Shown piece after piece: positions 54,218 through 63,247 of a DNA stretch of 64,000 nt. Both the position numbers and the translations under genes were made by a program. The notes below the pieces were generated by a model. It had not been told where the DNA came from and searched no databases. It saw nothing but the letters and a program-made list of their open reading frames with translations. Within the stretch, counting starts at the first letter, position 1, and every line of letters starts with the position of its first letter. Source of the DNA: Weissella soli (lineage in GTDB: Bacteria; Bacillota; Bacilli; Lactobacillales; Lactobacillaceae); contig NZ_CP017326.1 in the NCBI RefSeq assembly GCF_001761545.1, forward strand, positions 496,001 to 560,000, written 5' to 3'.

Positions 54218-55102
54218 ATGACAATTGTTTCTGGTGCAAAAATGATTCAAACTGCACGTGAACACGGCTATGCGATTGGCGCTTTCAATACGAACAATTT
54301 AGAATGGACGCAAGCCATTCTACGTGCTGCCCAGGCACAACAAGCACCGGTCTTGGTAGCGGTATCAATGGGTGCAATTAAATATATGGGTGGTGCCAAA
54401 GTGGTGGCTGACCTGGTGCGAAACCTGGACTACGGCCTGAATATCACCGTGCCGGTAGCCATTCATCTGGATCACGGTAGTTTTGAAATGGCCAAAGAGG
54501 CAATGGCGGCGGGTTTTACATCAATCATGTTTGACGGCTCTGATCTACCAATTGCAGAAAATATCCTGAAGACTAAGGAATTAGTTAGCTGGGCGCACGG
54601 CCGGGGGATTGCGATTGAGGCCGAAGTTGGTTCGATCGGTGGCGAAGAAGACGGTATCGTCGGTGCCGGTGAAATTGCTTCCATCGATGAGGCAAAAGCG
54701 ATGACGGCTGTTGGTGTGGATTACCTGGCGGCTGGTATCGGTAATATCCATGGACAATATCCTGCAAACTGGACTGGTTTGAAATTGGCGCATTTGCAGG
54801 CATTGGGCGCAGCTATCGATGAGGTCCGTGGTCGACCGATGCCAATTGTCTTGCACGGAGGTTCGGGAGTGCCAGACGAGCAGATTCAAGAGGCCATTAC
54901 CTATGGCGTGGCCAAAGTAAACGTCAATACGGAAGCACAGTTAGCCTTTCATCAAGCTGTGCGTGATTTTGTGCTCTCTGATGAAGACCTAGTTGGTAAG
55001 AACTATGACCCACGTAAGTTTTTGAAGCCGGGGGTTGATGCGATTCAAGCTGCGGTTGAAGAACGCATTGCTGTGTTTGGTTCTGCTGGCAAGGTGAACT
55101 AA
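54218..55102 (+). CDS. fba: Class II fructose-1,6-bisphosphate aldolase
   Basis: Zinc-dependent aldolase of 294 residues, FbaA/GatY superfamily, closest in style to streptococcal Fba. It shows AIGAFNTNNLEWTQAILRAA near the start, AIHLDHGSF (zinc His, about 80-88), FDGSDLPIAEN, IEAEVGSIGGEEDG (about 131-144), AAGIGNIHG and VLHGGSGVPDEQI (about 207-219). The ATG at 54218 has GGGAGAAG upstream. A tagatose-bisphosphate aldolase role is a possible alternative. In an obligate heterofermenter, which breaks hexose down by the phosphoketolase route, it would work in synthesis or in sugar-phosphate salvage. Confidence 0.88.
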   Translation: MTIVSGAKMIQTAREHGYAIGAFNTNNLEWTQAILRAAQAQQAPVLVAVSMGAIKYMGGAKVVADLVRNLDYGLNITVPVAIHLDHGSFEMAKEAMAAGFTSIMFDGSDLPIAENILKTKELVSWAHGRGIAIEAEVGSIGGEEDGIVGAGEIASIDEAKAMTAVGVDYLAAGIGNIHGQYPANWTGLKLAHLQALGAAIDEVRGRPMPIVLHGGSGVPDEQIQEAITYGVAKVNVNTEAQLAFHQAVRDFVLSDEDLVGKNYDPRKFLKPGVDAIQAAVEERIAVFGSAGKVN

Positions 55103-55124
55103 AATTAATTGAATGTATCATGCT

Positions 55125-55159
55125 AAATAGCATCGAGTTTTACACTCGATGCTATTTTT
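55125..55159 (+). terminator. Terminator after fba
   Basis: AAATAGCATCGAG (55125-55137) pairs perfectly with CTCGATGCTATTT (55145-55157), followed by T residues. Confidence 0.93.
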
Positions 55160-55250
55160 AAGTGAGCTTGCGCAGACTAATCAATCTGCAAAGTTATGCG
55201 GTAAATGTTAAAATATGACAAGTAACGTTTTTATAGAAATGAGAAATGAC

Positions 55251-55478
55251 ATGGCACAAAAAAATCGGGTGCGCGGGCAAATCTTAGATAAAGAATATAC
55301 GATTTCAGCTGAGGAGACCCAAGCACATCTAAAAGCGACTTTTGAATTAGCAAATCAGCAATTAACGCAATTGAAAACTTTGCGGCCGCAAGCCAGCACG
55401 GAAGAGTTAGCGATCCTATTGGCGTTAAACGCCCTATCAGATCAACTTAAAATGCAAGCAAAGGTAGATCGAACATGA
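55251..55478 (+). CDS. zapA: Cell division protein ZapA
   Basis: Small Z-ring stabiliser of 75 residues. It has the ZapA pattern: basic start, VRGQILDKEYTISAEET strand region, and a coiled-coil helix to the end with ALNALSDQLKMQ. I use the ATG at 55251; an in-frame ATG at 55215 is possible but lacks a better ribosome binding site. It overlaps cvpA by 4 bases. The order zapA-cvpA-mutS2 is known from Bacillus, where polX is also present between the last two; here it is absent. Confidence 0.8.
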   Translation: MAQKNRVRGQILDKEYTISAEETQAHLKATFELANQQLTQLKTLRPQASTEELAILLALNALSDQLKMQAKVDRT

Positions 55479-56011
55479 TTTTATCAGCAATCATGATCAT
55501 CTGGATGATCGGGGCCGCACTCTATGGTCGCCATCTTGGCTTGATGCGGACCATCACCGTTTGGGGCGGCCGGGTCTTGATTTGGGTCATTGCAGCCTTA
55601 TTGTCCCATCGATTTGGGACCTTTTTAAGTGACACCTTTTTAAGTGGCATTCAGATAAAAGGGACCACAGCCTTACCAAGTACGCTGACTGATAAAGCGC
55701 TCGAATTCTTTAGTTCTGGGGTGGCTTTTGCACTGATCATGTTCGTCGGTTCATTAACCATTCGCGCAATCAATCGTAGTTTAACTTTTATTAACAAGGT
55801 GCCATTGATTGGTGGGTTAAATCGTTTATTAGGGATGCTGGTAGCACTTGTGATGGTTTATGTTGAAATCTTTTTGATTTTGAATATCGTCAGGATCTGG
55901 CCCAACACCTGGTTACAGACGCAACTGACTTCTTCACCAATGGCACAATATATTTTGAATCAAACACCGGTGCTTTCTGAGAGCATCTACACATGGTTTA
56001 TTTCACAATAA
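55475..56011 (+). CDS. CvpA family membrane protein
   Basis: A 178-residue integral membrane protein with four membrane segments (about 1-20, 27-45, 75-97 and 110-135). Family features are GLMRTITVWGGRVLIWVIA and the GGLNRLLGMLVALVMVY stretch. In E. coli CvpA is needed for colicin V production and curli; in Firmicutes its role is unknown. It starts in the end of zapA (4-base overlap) and is followed by mutS2 after 18 bases. Confidence 0.87.
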   Translation: MILSAIMIIWMIGAALYGRHLGLMRTITVWGGRVLIWVIAALLSHRFGTFLSDTFLSGIQIKGTTALPSTLTDKALEFFSSGVAFALIMFVGSLTIRAINRSLTFINKVPLIGGLNRLLGMLVALVMVYVEIFLILNIVRIWPNTWLQTQLTSSPMAQYILNQTPVLSESIYTWFISQ

Positions 56012-56029
56012 TTAAATGAGGCAAACAAA

Positions 56030-58411
56030 ATGAATAACAAAGTATTAGCAACGCTAGAATATGATGCTGTCAAACAGCAGATTCGACCATATCTAGCGAC
56101 AATTGCTGGTGAAATTGAATTAAATAAACTGCAACCAACGTCTGATGCAACCGACATGCAAAGTTGGTTGCAAGAGACCGCTGATGCTGCCAAGGTGCTC
56201 CGGCTAGCCGCTGGGATTACAATTCCACGTTTAGCAGATGTGAAGCCCTACATGCAACGGTTAAAAATCGCGGCTAGTTTAAGTGGGACAGAATTGTCAC
56301 AAGTGGGTCGTGTCTTGTTTGCAGCAGGTCAAGTCCGCGCCTTCTTCGAAAATCTTGAAGCGGACAAGGATGAACATTTTGACGCGCTGGCACCGTACTA
56401 TACGCGTTTGATGGCCCTCCCTGAATTGACGCGGCGGGTGAATACAGCAATTGATGGGGATGGACGGATCACTGATGAGGCTTCCCCTGAATTACACCGA
56501 ATTCGTCAGGCAATTACTGGTACAGAAAATGGGATTCGCCAAAAGATGCAGGAATACACACGTGGTAAGTCGGCGCAATATCTATCTGATCCGATTGTGA
56601 CGATTCGCAATGATCGGTACGTGATTCCGGTCAAAATTGAATACCGGAGCAAGTTTGGTGGGGTGGTCCATGATCAGAGCCAAACAGGTCAAACACTGTA
56701 TATCGAACCAGCAGATGTCGTGAATATGAACAACCGCTTACGTGAGAATCAGTTAAAAGAACGGCATGAAGAGGAACGTGTTTTGGCCGAATTATCGGAG
56801 ATACTCCGGCCGGAAGCGGATGCCATTTTACAAAACGCTGAAATCTTGGGCCACTTGGATTTTGTCAATGCAAAAGCGCGGTATGCCGTGAAAATTAAGG
56901 CCGTCGAGCCCGAATATTCACCAGACAATCATATTCGCCTAATGCAAGCACGACACCCACTGTTAGATCAGCAAAAGGCCGTCGCTAATGATATTATCAT
57001 TGGCGAAGACTATACTGCTATTATCGTTACCGGTCCCAATACTGGTGGTAAGACAATCACCTTGAAGACTTTAGGCTTGTTGCAAATTATGGCACAATCG
57101 GGCTTATTTATTCCAGTTGGTGAATACTCAACGGTGGGGTTGTTCGATGATATTTTTGCCGATATTGGGGATGAGCAGTCAATTGAGCAATCTTTGTCAA
57201 CGTTTAGCTCACACATGGTTAACATCGTGGATATTCTGGCCAAAATCACGCCAAAATCACTAGTCTTATTTGATGAGTTGGGCGCCGGAACCGATCCGCA
57301 AGAAGGTGCCGCCCTGGCGATGGCCATTCTGGATGCAGTTGGTGCCCAGGGAACATACACGGTGGCGACGACGCACTATCCTGAATTAAAAGTTTACGGT
57401 TACAATCGTGTTGATACGATTAATGCATCGATGGAATTTGATGTCGAGACTTTAAAACCAACGTATAAGTTTATGTTAGGCATTCCCGGGCGCTCGAACG
57501 CCTTAGAGATTTCAAAACGACTGGGATTGCCTGCCAATATCATCGAACAAGCGGCGTCCTTAACGAGTGATGATTCGCAAGAATTGAATGATATGATTCA
57601 GGATTTGGTTGAGCGACGCAATGAAGTCTTAAGTCAGCAAGTTGAATTGGCAAAACAAGTCGTTGAAAATCGCAAGTTAAAAAACGACTACGAGCAGAAG
57701 TTGGACAAGATGGAGATGCAACGCGCCCGTACGCTTGAGGAAGCTAAGAAAGAAGCCAACCATCTCGTGGCAGAATCGCGGCAAAAGGCCGACCGCATCA
57801 TTGCAGACTTACAAAAGATGCAACGTGATGGTGCTAGCATTAAGACGAACAAATTGATTGATGCGAAGGGTGCCTTGAATGCCTTGCACCAAGAACCATC
57901 ATTGGAGAATAATCGAATTCTGCGTAAGGCGAAAGCGGTAAAGGATCAAGCAATCAAAGTTGGTGACACTATTTTGGTGCGTGAGTATGGTCAACAAGGT
58001 GTCGTTAAACGCATTCTTAAAGATGGTAAGTACGAGGTCCAAATGGGCATTTTGAAGATGGTTTTGGCCAACGACGAGGTCGAGAAGCAAGAAGCAACGG
58101 CCGCGGTTAGCGCTGTCAAAAAGCCCAAATCCCAAAGCCATGGGGTCAACACTGCCAAGGCAATTAATCGGGCCAATGCGTCTGCAACACTTGATTTACG
58201 GGGGGAGCGCTATGACGCAGCTATGGCCAAACTAGATCGGTTTGTCGATTCTGCGCTGCTAAATAACTTATCATCAATTGAAATTATTCATGGTAAAGGG
58301 ACGGGTGCCATTCGTAAAGGCGTTACCGAATATCTACGCTCACACCGAGCAGTGAAAAATTACAACTTCACGGGACCCGATCAAGGTGCAACTTACGCTG
58401 AACTTGGCTAG
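56030..58411 (+). CDS. mutS2: MutS2 endonuclease/ATPase
   Basis: A 793-residue protein of the MutS2 family. It has no mismatch-recognition domain I. The core and clamp region is about 1-315, and the ATPase has Walker A (TGPNTGGKTITLK, about 333-345) and Walker B (LVLFDELGAGTDPQEGAAL, about 411-429). A coiled coil follows (about 515-620), then a KOW-like part (VGDTILVREYGQQGVVKRI), and the C-terminal Smr nuclease domain with LDLRGERYDAA and IIHGKGTGAIRKG. Bacillus MutS2 acts in recombination control and in rescue of collided ribosomes. No clear terminator is visible after it. Confidence 0.95.
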   Translation: MNNKVLATLEYDAVKQQIRPYLATIAGEIELNKLQPTSDATDMQSWLQETADAAKVLRLAAGITIPRLADVKPYMQRLKIAASLSGTELSQVGRVLFAAGQVRAFFENLEADKDEHFDALAPYYTRLMALPELTRRVNTAIDGDGRITDEASPELHRIRQAITGTENGIRQKMQEYTRGKSAQYLSDPIVTIRNDRYVIPVKIEYRSKFGGVVHDQSQTGQTLYIEPADVVNMNNRLRENQLKERHEEERVLAELSEILRPEADAILQNAEILGHLDFVNAKARYAVKIKAVEPEYSPDNHIRLMQARHPLLDQQKAVANDIIIGEDYTAIIVTGPNTGGKTITLKTLGLLQIMAQSGLFIPVGEYSTVGLFDDIFADIGDEQSIEQSLSTFSSHMVNIVDILAKITPKSLVLFDELGAGTDPQEGAALAMAILDAVGAQGTYTVATTHYPELKVYGYNRVDTINASMEFDVETLKPTYKFMLGIPGRSNALEISKRLGLPANIIEQAASLTSDDSQELNDMIQDLVERRNEVLSQQVELAKQVVENRKLKNDYEQKLDKMEMQRARTLEEAKKEANHLVAESRQKADRIIADLQKMQRDGASIKTNKLIDAKGALNALHQEPSLENNRILRKAKAVKDQAIKVGDTILVREYGQQGVVKRILKDGKYEVQMGILKMVLANDEVEKQEATAAVSAVKKPKSQSHGVNTAKAINRANASATLDLRGERYDAAMAKLDRFVDSALLNNLSSIEIIHGKGTGAIRKGVTEYLRSHRAVKNYNFTGPDQGATYAELG

Positions 58412-58554
58412 AATTAGTGACGGATTGTAAGTTCACAGAAAAAACATATCTTAACAACATTTCTTTGTCATATCTTTGGTAATCTGAAAATGTATGGGTA
58501 CAAAAAATCAGTAGATGAGTAAGACAAGAAATGTTATTTAGTTAGGGGTATGGC

Positions 58555-58983
58555 ATGCTTGAAAATACAGAAGAACGACAATTGATGGAGCGCTATCTGC
58601 GTAATTCGCACGTGTTCAATCTAGCCACAGCAGTGGACAATCAACCCAGTAATCGCTTCATGTTTTATTTTACGCCCGTTGAATTTAACGACACCATTTA
58701 TGCGGTGAGCCCCTTTGATTCGCGTAAATTATTCGAAATTGAACAAAATGCGCAGGTATCATTTGCAACGATGCCAACCCGTGTCGACCAGGGGGTGGTG
58801 ACATCTAATACAGCCACTGCGACCGTTTCAGATCGATCAATTCGCGATATTTTACCCTTGATTCAGGCACAAATTCCGAATTGGGAAGCCATTGCTGGTG
58901 ATGTCAAAGACAACTTTGTCGTCATTGAAATTAAATTTCAGTCAGCCAAAATTTTTGGCCACCAAGGAATTACGTCACTATAG
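58555..58983 (+). CDS. PNPOx-like flavin-binding family protein
   Basis: A 142-residue protein with the split-barrel fold of the pyridoxamine 5'-phosphate oxidase superfamily: FNLATAVDNQPSNRFMFYF for the first strands, DTIYAVSPFDSRKLFEIEQN and a barrel-closing VVIEIKFQSAKIF. Members bind FMN or F420 and usually act as small reductases; PdxH itself is longer and has more motifs. The substrate is unknown. It stands alone after mutS2, and a hairpin terminator follows. Confidence 0.78.
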   Translation: MLENTEERQLMERYLRNSHVFNLATAVDNQPSNRFMFYFTPVEFNDTIYAVSPFDSRKLFEIEQNAQVSFATMPTRVDQGVVTSNTATATVSDRSIRDILPLIQAQIPNWEAIAGDVKDNFVVIEIKFQSAKIFGHQGITSL

Positions 58984-59013
58984 TTGCTGCACAACTTATT
59001 TTGATAGCATCAA

Positions 59014-59047
59014 GAAGTGAGAGTCTCTATGAGAGTCTCGCTTTTTT
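59014..59047 (+). terminator. Terminator after the PNPOx-like gene
   Basis: AGTGAGAGTCTC pairs with GAGAGTCTCGCT around TATG with one mismatch and one G-U pair, and six T follow. Confidence 0.8.
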
Positions 59048-59123
59048 GCGTTTTATGTTAATATTAGTAATGATTTAGAAATATAAACGTTTTATTCCAT
59101 TATAAAAAGAGAAGTGAGAGACC

Positions 59124-59753
59124 ATGGAAACCATTATTTTCGATGTTGATGGCACATTAATTTCTACTGAAACAATGTACATGAAGTCATTAGATTTCAC
59201 CTTACGTGCGCATGGGATTGAAAAAAGTTATGACGAATTATACAGTGTATTCGGACTACCCTCACTGGATTCGTTGATTAAACTCGGTATTGAGAATCCA
59301 ACCGTCATCCAACAAGAGTGGCAGCACCACTACCACGATTTTTGGCAGGAAGTTCATTTATTCGATGACATCCAATTATTATTGTCATCACTGGATGCTG
59401 CCGGCAAACAGTTAGGCATCGTGACCTCCAATACACCAACAGAATATGCCGACCATGCGGATGCCTTTGATATCAACCAATATTTTACTGATTTTGTATT
59501 TGCTGGCCAAACCCCAAAGATGAAGCCAGCCGCTGATCCAATTCTCAAGGCCCTTGCCGATTTGCAAGCGGACCCCGCCACAGCGATTTATATCGGCGAT
59601 TCAGTACACGATATGGCGGCAGCTCATCATGCTGGTATCGCATTTGGCATGGCTGCTTGGGGTGTTCGTGATCAGTCTGTTTTTAATGATGAAGCAGATT
59701 ATATTTTCGCTAAACCAGCCGATTTGTTGACGTTTGCATTAAAAAATAGTTAA
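59124..59753 (+). CDS. HAD family hydrolase (phosphatase)
   Basis: A 209-residue HAD subfamily I enzyme with all four motifs: IIFDVDGTLIS (about 4-14, nucleophile Asp), GIVTSNTPTEY (about 98-108), KMKPAADPI with the conserved Lys (about 131-139) and YIGDSVHDMAAA (about 157-168). The alpha-helical cap is type C1, as in PGP and YjjG-like phosphatases. Substrate is not predictable; phosphoglycolate or sugar phosphates are common. GAAGTGAG lies before the ATG. Confidence 0.85.
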   Translation: METIIFDVDGTLISTETMYMKSLDFTLRAHGIEKSYDELYSVFGLPSLDSLIKLGIENPTVIQQEWQHHYHDFWQEVHLFDDIQLLLSSLDAAGKQLGIVTSNTPTEYADHADAFDINQYFTDFVFAGQTPKMKPAADPILKALADLQADPATAIYIGDSVHDMAAAHHAGIAFGMAAWGVRDQSVFNDEADYIFAKPADLLTFALKNS

Positions 59754-59771
59754 CCTAGTTTACAGCTGGTC

Positions 59772-59777
59772 TATAAT
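59772..59777 (+). promoter_or_regulatory. Candidate -10 box of murI-rdgB-yfcE
   Basis: A perfect TATAAT 35 bases before murI; TTAACC 16 bases upstream is a weak -35 candidate. Confidence 0.45.
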
Positions 59778-59811
59778 GACAGTAAGACATTAGTTGAAAG
59801 GAAGTATGTTC

Positions 59812-60660
59812 ATGGATAATCGTGCGATTGGGTACATTGACTCCGGTGTGGGTGGCTTAACAGTCGTCAAACAAGCCTTGACTCAGATTCCAAATGAGCA
59901 AGTTTATTATATTGGCGATACATTACGCATGCCATATGGACCCCGGCCCCAGGAAGAGGTTCTTGATTTCACTTGGCAAATGGTCAATTACTTGCTAAAA
60001 AAAGACATAAAAATGCTCGTCGTTGCGTGTAACACAGCTACGGCAGCAGCGTTACCTGATTTGCAAGCCAAGCTGGCAATTCCAGTGGTTGGTGTGATTC
60101 AACCAGGGGTCGATGCCGCATTGGCCACAACGACAGCAGCTGACATTGGGGTCATTGCGACGGCCGGGACGGTGTCATCATTGGCCTATTATAATGCGCT
60201 CTTGCAGGGTAACAACACAGCCAAGGTCACGCAGTTGGCAGTCCCTGAATTTGTGGATGTGGTTGAAAACCATGACTACACGTCAGCTGCAGCCCAACAA
60301 CTGGTTTTTGATAAACTTGGTTATTTTAAAGAGTATCAGGTGGATACGTTGATTTTAGGATGTACCCACTTTCCTTTATTAGAGCCATTTATTCAAGCAG
60401 CGATGGGACCAGGCGTGAAATTGGTCAATTCCGGGGCTGAAACGATTAATTTAGTGGAACAAACACTTGAACAATATGATTTGCGTCACGATGCAGGGGT
60501 GCCAGTCGACCACCACGATGATGAATACTTCACGACGGGGCATGTGGCTCGTTTTGCTGAATTAGGTGAAAAGTGGTTAGCACTTGAGCAGATGTCAGTT
60601 AAGCATCTGGAGCTCGTTGCCGACACCCTAATCATTAACAAAAATACGGAGTTAGATTAA
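59812..60660 (+). CDS. murI: Glutamate racemase
   Basis: Makes D-glutamate for MurD. The 282 residues hold the two catalytic Cys regions: VVACNTATAAALPD (about 70-83) and LILGCTHFPLLEP (about 180-192), plus the N-terminal IDSGVGGLTVVK (about 9-20). The start is the ATG at 59812, with GAAAGGAAG about 9 bases upstream; the ATG at 59806 is too close to that site. rdgB starts 1 base after the stop and yfcE follows, the same block as racE-ysnA-ysnB in Bacillus. Confidence 0.95.
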   Translation: MDNRAIGYIDSGVGGLTVVKQALTQIPNEQVYYIGDTLRMPYGPRPQEEVLDFTWQMVNYLLKKDIKMLVVACNTATAAALPDLQAKLAIPVVGVIQPGVDAALATTTAADIGVIATAGTVSSLAYYNALLQGNNTAKVTQLAVPEFVDVVENHDYTSAAAQQLVFDKLGYFKEYQVDTLILGCTHFPLLEPFIQAAMGPGVKLVNSGAETINLVEQTLEQYDLRHDAGVPVDHHDDEYFTTGHVARFAELGEKWLALEQMSVKHLELVADTLIINKNTELD

Positions 60661-60661
60661 C

Positions 60662-61261
60662 ATGACAAAACGATTGATTTTTGCGACTGGCAATGCAGGT
60701 AAAGTGCGTGAATTTGAGAGTATGCTGGCGCCAAAGGGCATCGAAGTAGTTTCGCTCAAAGATTTGGAAAATGTACCGACAATCATTGAAGACGGGGCGA
60801 CTTTTTTAGAGAATGCCACGATTAAGGCTGAGACGATTGCACGTTTTTATAACGAGCCAGTGGTGGCTGAAGATTCTGGCTTGACAATTGATTTTTTGCA
60901 TGGTGAACCGGGAGTTCATTCGGCGCGTTATGCTGGCGACCATGATGATGATGCCAACAACCAAAAAGTATTGGCTAAGATGGCAGATGTGCCAGATGAT
61001 CAACGGCAGGCATCATTTCATACGGTGATCGTTGCAATCAAGCCAAATGGTGAACGGTTAGTTACTACTGGCCGGGTTGATGGCAAAATCATGCATGATT
61101 TAAAAGGGAATAACGGTTTTGGTTATGATCCACTCTTTTATTATGAGCCATTTGACAAACGGACAGCTGAAATGACGGTTGACGAAAAAAATGCCATTTC
61201 TCATCGAGGCAAAGCACTCCGTAAATTCATTGAACAATTTGATGCTTGGTGGGAGGATTAG
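60662..61261 (+). CDS. rdgB: XTP/dITP diphosphatase (RdgB/HAM1 family)
   Basis: Hydrolyses non-canonical purine nucleoside triphosphates (dITP, XTP), keeping them out of DNA. The 199 residues keep the whole family pattern: FATGNAGKVREFESML (about 6-21), ENATIKAETIA, VAEDSGLTIDFL (about 66-77), GVHSARYAG, GNNGFGYDPLF (about 149-159) and NAISHRGKALRKF (about 178-190). It lies 1 base after murI. A second, divergent member of the family lies at 63247. Confidence 0.94.
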   Translation: MTKRLIFATGNAGKVREFESMLAPKGIEVVSLKDLENVPTIIEDGATFLENATIKAETIARFYNEPVVAEDSGLTIDFLHGEPGVHSARYAGDHDDDANNQKVLAKMADVPDDQRQASFHTVIVAIKPNGERLVTTGRVDGKIMHDLKGNNGFGYDPLFYYEPFDKRTAEMTVDEKNAISHRGKALRKFIEQFDAWWED

Positions 61262-61263
61262 TG

Positions 61264-61782
61264 ATGGATTATCTTATTATTTCAGATGCACATGGTGACC
61301 GGTCTATCCTTGAGAAAATCGTCAATGCTTATCGTGGCAAAGTCCGGGCAATGTTTTATAATGGTGACTCAGAGCTTGATGCTAGTGACGAATTATTTAA
61401 TGACTTGCTGCCGGTTATCGGCAATATGGATTACGACGAGATGTTTCCAGCTGATCGCGATTTCCAAGATAGTGAGTTGTCGTTGTATCAAACCCATGGT
61501 CATTTTTATCATACCGAAATGGATCTGAATCGATTGCGTGAGGCTGTGGCTAGTAAGCCTGCTACGGTGGTGACTTCCGGTCATACGCATGTGATTGGTG
61601 CAGAAATGATTGATGGTCGTTTATTCATCAATCCAGGGTCAATTGCATTACCCAAGGGTCCATACGCCTATCTTGGGGGCACATATGCGATTTTGACGGT
61701 GACACCAGCTATGTATCAGGTGACCTACTACCAACGTGATATGACGCCAGTGGCAGGTTTTAGCTTTACTTTTAAAAAATAA
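61264..61782 (+). CDS. YfcE/YsnB family metallophosphoesterase
   Basis: A 172-residue calcineurin-like phosphodiesterase with the full metal-site set: ISDAHGD (about 5-11), FYNGDSELD (about 31-39), VIGNMD (about 53-58), THGH (about 77-80) and SGHTHV (about 107-112), ending with FINPGSIALPKG. Substrates of the family in vivo are poorly known. The ATG at 61264 has GGGAGGA upstream within the end of rdgB. A terminator ends the murI unit. Confidence 0.88.
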   Translation: MDYLIISDAHGDRSILEKIVNAYRGKVRAMFYNGDSELDASDELFNDLLPVIGNMDYDEMFPADRDFQDSELSLYQTHGHFYHTEMDLNRLREAVASKPATVVTSGHTHVIGAEMIDGRLFINPGSIALPKGPYAYLGGTYAILTVTPAMYQVTYYQRDMTPVAGFSFTFKK

Positions 61783-61787
61783 ATGAC

Positions 61788-61813
61788 ACTCCAGATTTTT
61801 CTGGGGTTTTTTT
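61788..61813 (+). terminator. Terminator of the murI-rdgB-yfcE unit
   Basis: ACTCCAGA (61788-61795) pairs with TCTGGGGT (61800-61807) with one G-U pair, then seven T. Confidence 0.85.
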
Positions 61814-61951
61814 CTGTCTAAGTCGGGTGTATTGTGTGATGGCACACAATCTAATTGTCAAGGGTTGCATAGTCGATGCTAGTTTATTGTGATAAAATAA
61901 AGGAATTCAAAACAGTTAGGTGACACAATCATCTATTCAGAAGGGCATGTT

Positions 61952-63247
61952 ATGGCTACTAGTGAATCTTATAAATCAATCATCAAAAAGCTCGATCAAT
62001 TACCTTTAATTAATCAACCGGCGGATCGTGTGGGGATGATGCAAGAAATTTTGCAATGGATGGGGCACCCTGAAGCTCGACTACGCATTATTCACATTGT
62101 TGGTACCAATGGTAAGGGTTCAACTGGTACGATGTTGGCCAACGTCTTGATTGAAAATGACTATAAAGTCGGTCATTTTTCAACACCGGCGGTCATTGAT
62201 CAACGGGAAGTCATCACAATTAATAATCAAAATATTTCTGAAACTGAGTTTTTAGAAACCTTTCTGGAAATTTTGACTGAGGTTAAAAGACATGGGGGTG
62301 CCTTTGACACCTTGACGAAATTTGAGTGGCTAACGTTAATGGCACTGGTCTATTTTGACCAAAAAGATTTGGATTTTGTGATTTTAGAGGCCAATTTCGG
62401 TGGGGCCCAGGATGCGACTAATGCGATTACGAATCCATTCATGGTCATCTTTACTAAAATTTCAACCGATCATTTAGGCCGTCTGGGCAAGAATTTACAT
62501 GAAATTGCGGAGATTAAAGCAGCCACCATTAAAAAAGATGCGTTGGTGATCTCCTATCCTGGCCAAGACCTTGAAGTTGAAAAGGTCTTACGTGAAAAAA
62601 CCGTCGCCGTTGGGGCCATTTGGAATGACCAACCTAAACCACAGATTACGGTCTTGAACAGTTCACCAAAAGGTATTCATCTCAATGTTAATCAAATGCA
62701 TGAATTGTACCTTTCATTAACTGGTAATTATCAAGCTAATAACTTGAGTACCGTGATTGCCGCGTTGAACATGTTGGAAACACACGGGTTTGCTATTGAA
62801 AAGGATAAGGCCGCCCAGGGCTTGGCCTACGTGAAGATCAAAGGACGTATGGAGTATGATGCTGATCGTAACATCTTGTTTGATGGCGCACATAATCCAG
62901 AAGGTATTCGTGGCTTGGTCGCCTCATTGCGGAGCTGGCATTTACCATTCAAACCAACGGTGATTCTTGGTTTGATGGATAACAACCACGTGCATGAAAT
63001 TTTGGAAGAGTTGCTTCCACAAGTGGCGACATTAATTGCAGTCACGCCAGATAATGAGCGTGGCCTATCTGCCGATGCATTGGCAGCTCAGGCTGTGCTC
63101 ATGAGTAACGTTGATGTTGAGATTGCAGATGATCCGTCAGCGGCTATTCAATTAGCCCGACGGATGCGTGAGTCATCACGATCTTTGATTGTGGTGACAG
63201 GGTCATTCTATACGTTACGTGCAATTTTAAGTGAGGATAATTTTTAA
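61952..63247 (+). CDS. folC: Folylpolyglutamate synthase / dihydrofolate synthase
   Basis: ATP-dependent ligase that adds glutamate to folates (and, in bifunctional forms, to dihydropteroate). The 431 residues have the P-loop HIVGTNGKGSTGTMLANVL (about 49-67), the TDHLGRLGKNLHEIAEIKA segment (about 171-189), KGRMEYD near residue 297 and FDGAHNPEG (about 308-316). AGAAGGG lies about 7 bases before the ATG. Dihydrofolate synthase activity cannot be judged from the sequence. Its stop overlaps the start of the second HAM1-like gene by one base. Confidence 0.93.
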   Translation: MATSESYKSIIKKLDQLPLINQPADRVGMMQEILQWMGHPEARLRIIHIVGTNGKGSTGTMLANVLIENDYKVGHFSTPAVIDQREVITINNQNISETEFLETFLEILTEVKRHGGAFDTLTKFEWLTLMALVYFDQKDLDFVILEANFGGAQDATNAITNPFMVIFTKISTDHLGRLGKNLHEIAEIKAATIKKDALVISYPGQDLEVEKVLREKTVAVGAIWNDQPKPQITVLNSSPKGIHLNVNQMHELYLSLTGNYQANNLSTVIAALNMLETHGFAIEKDKAAQGLAYVKIKGRMEYDADRNILFDGAHNPEGIRGLVASLRSWHLPFKPTVILGLMDNNHVHEILEELLPQVATLIAVTPDNERGLSADALAAQAVLMSNVDVEIADDPSAAIQLARRMRESSRSLIVVTGSFYTLRAILSEDNF

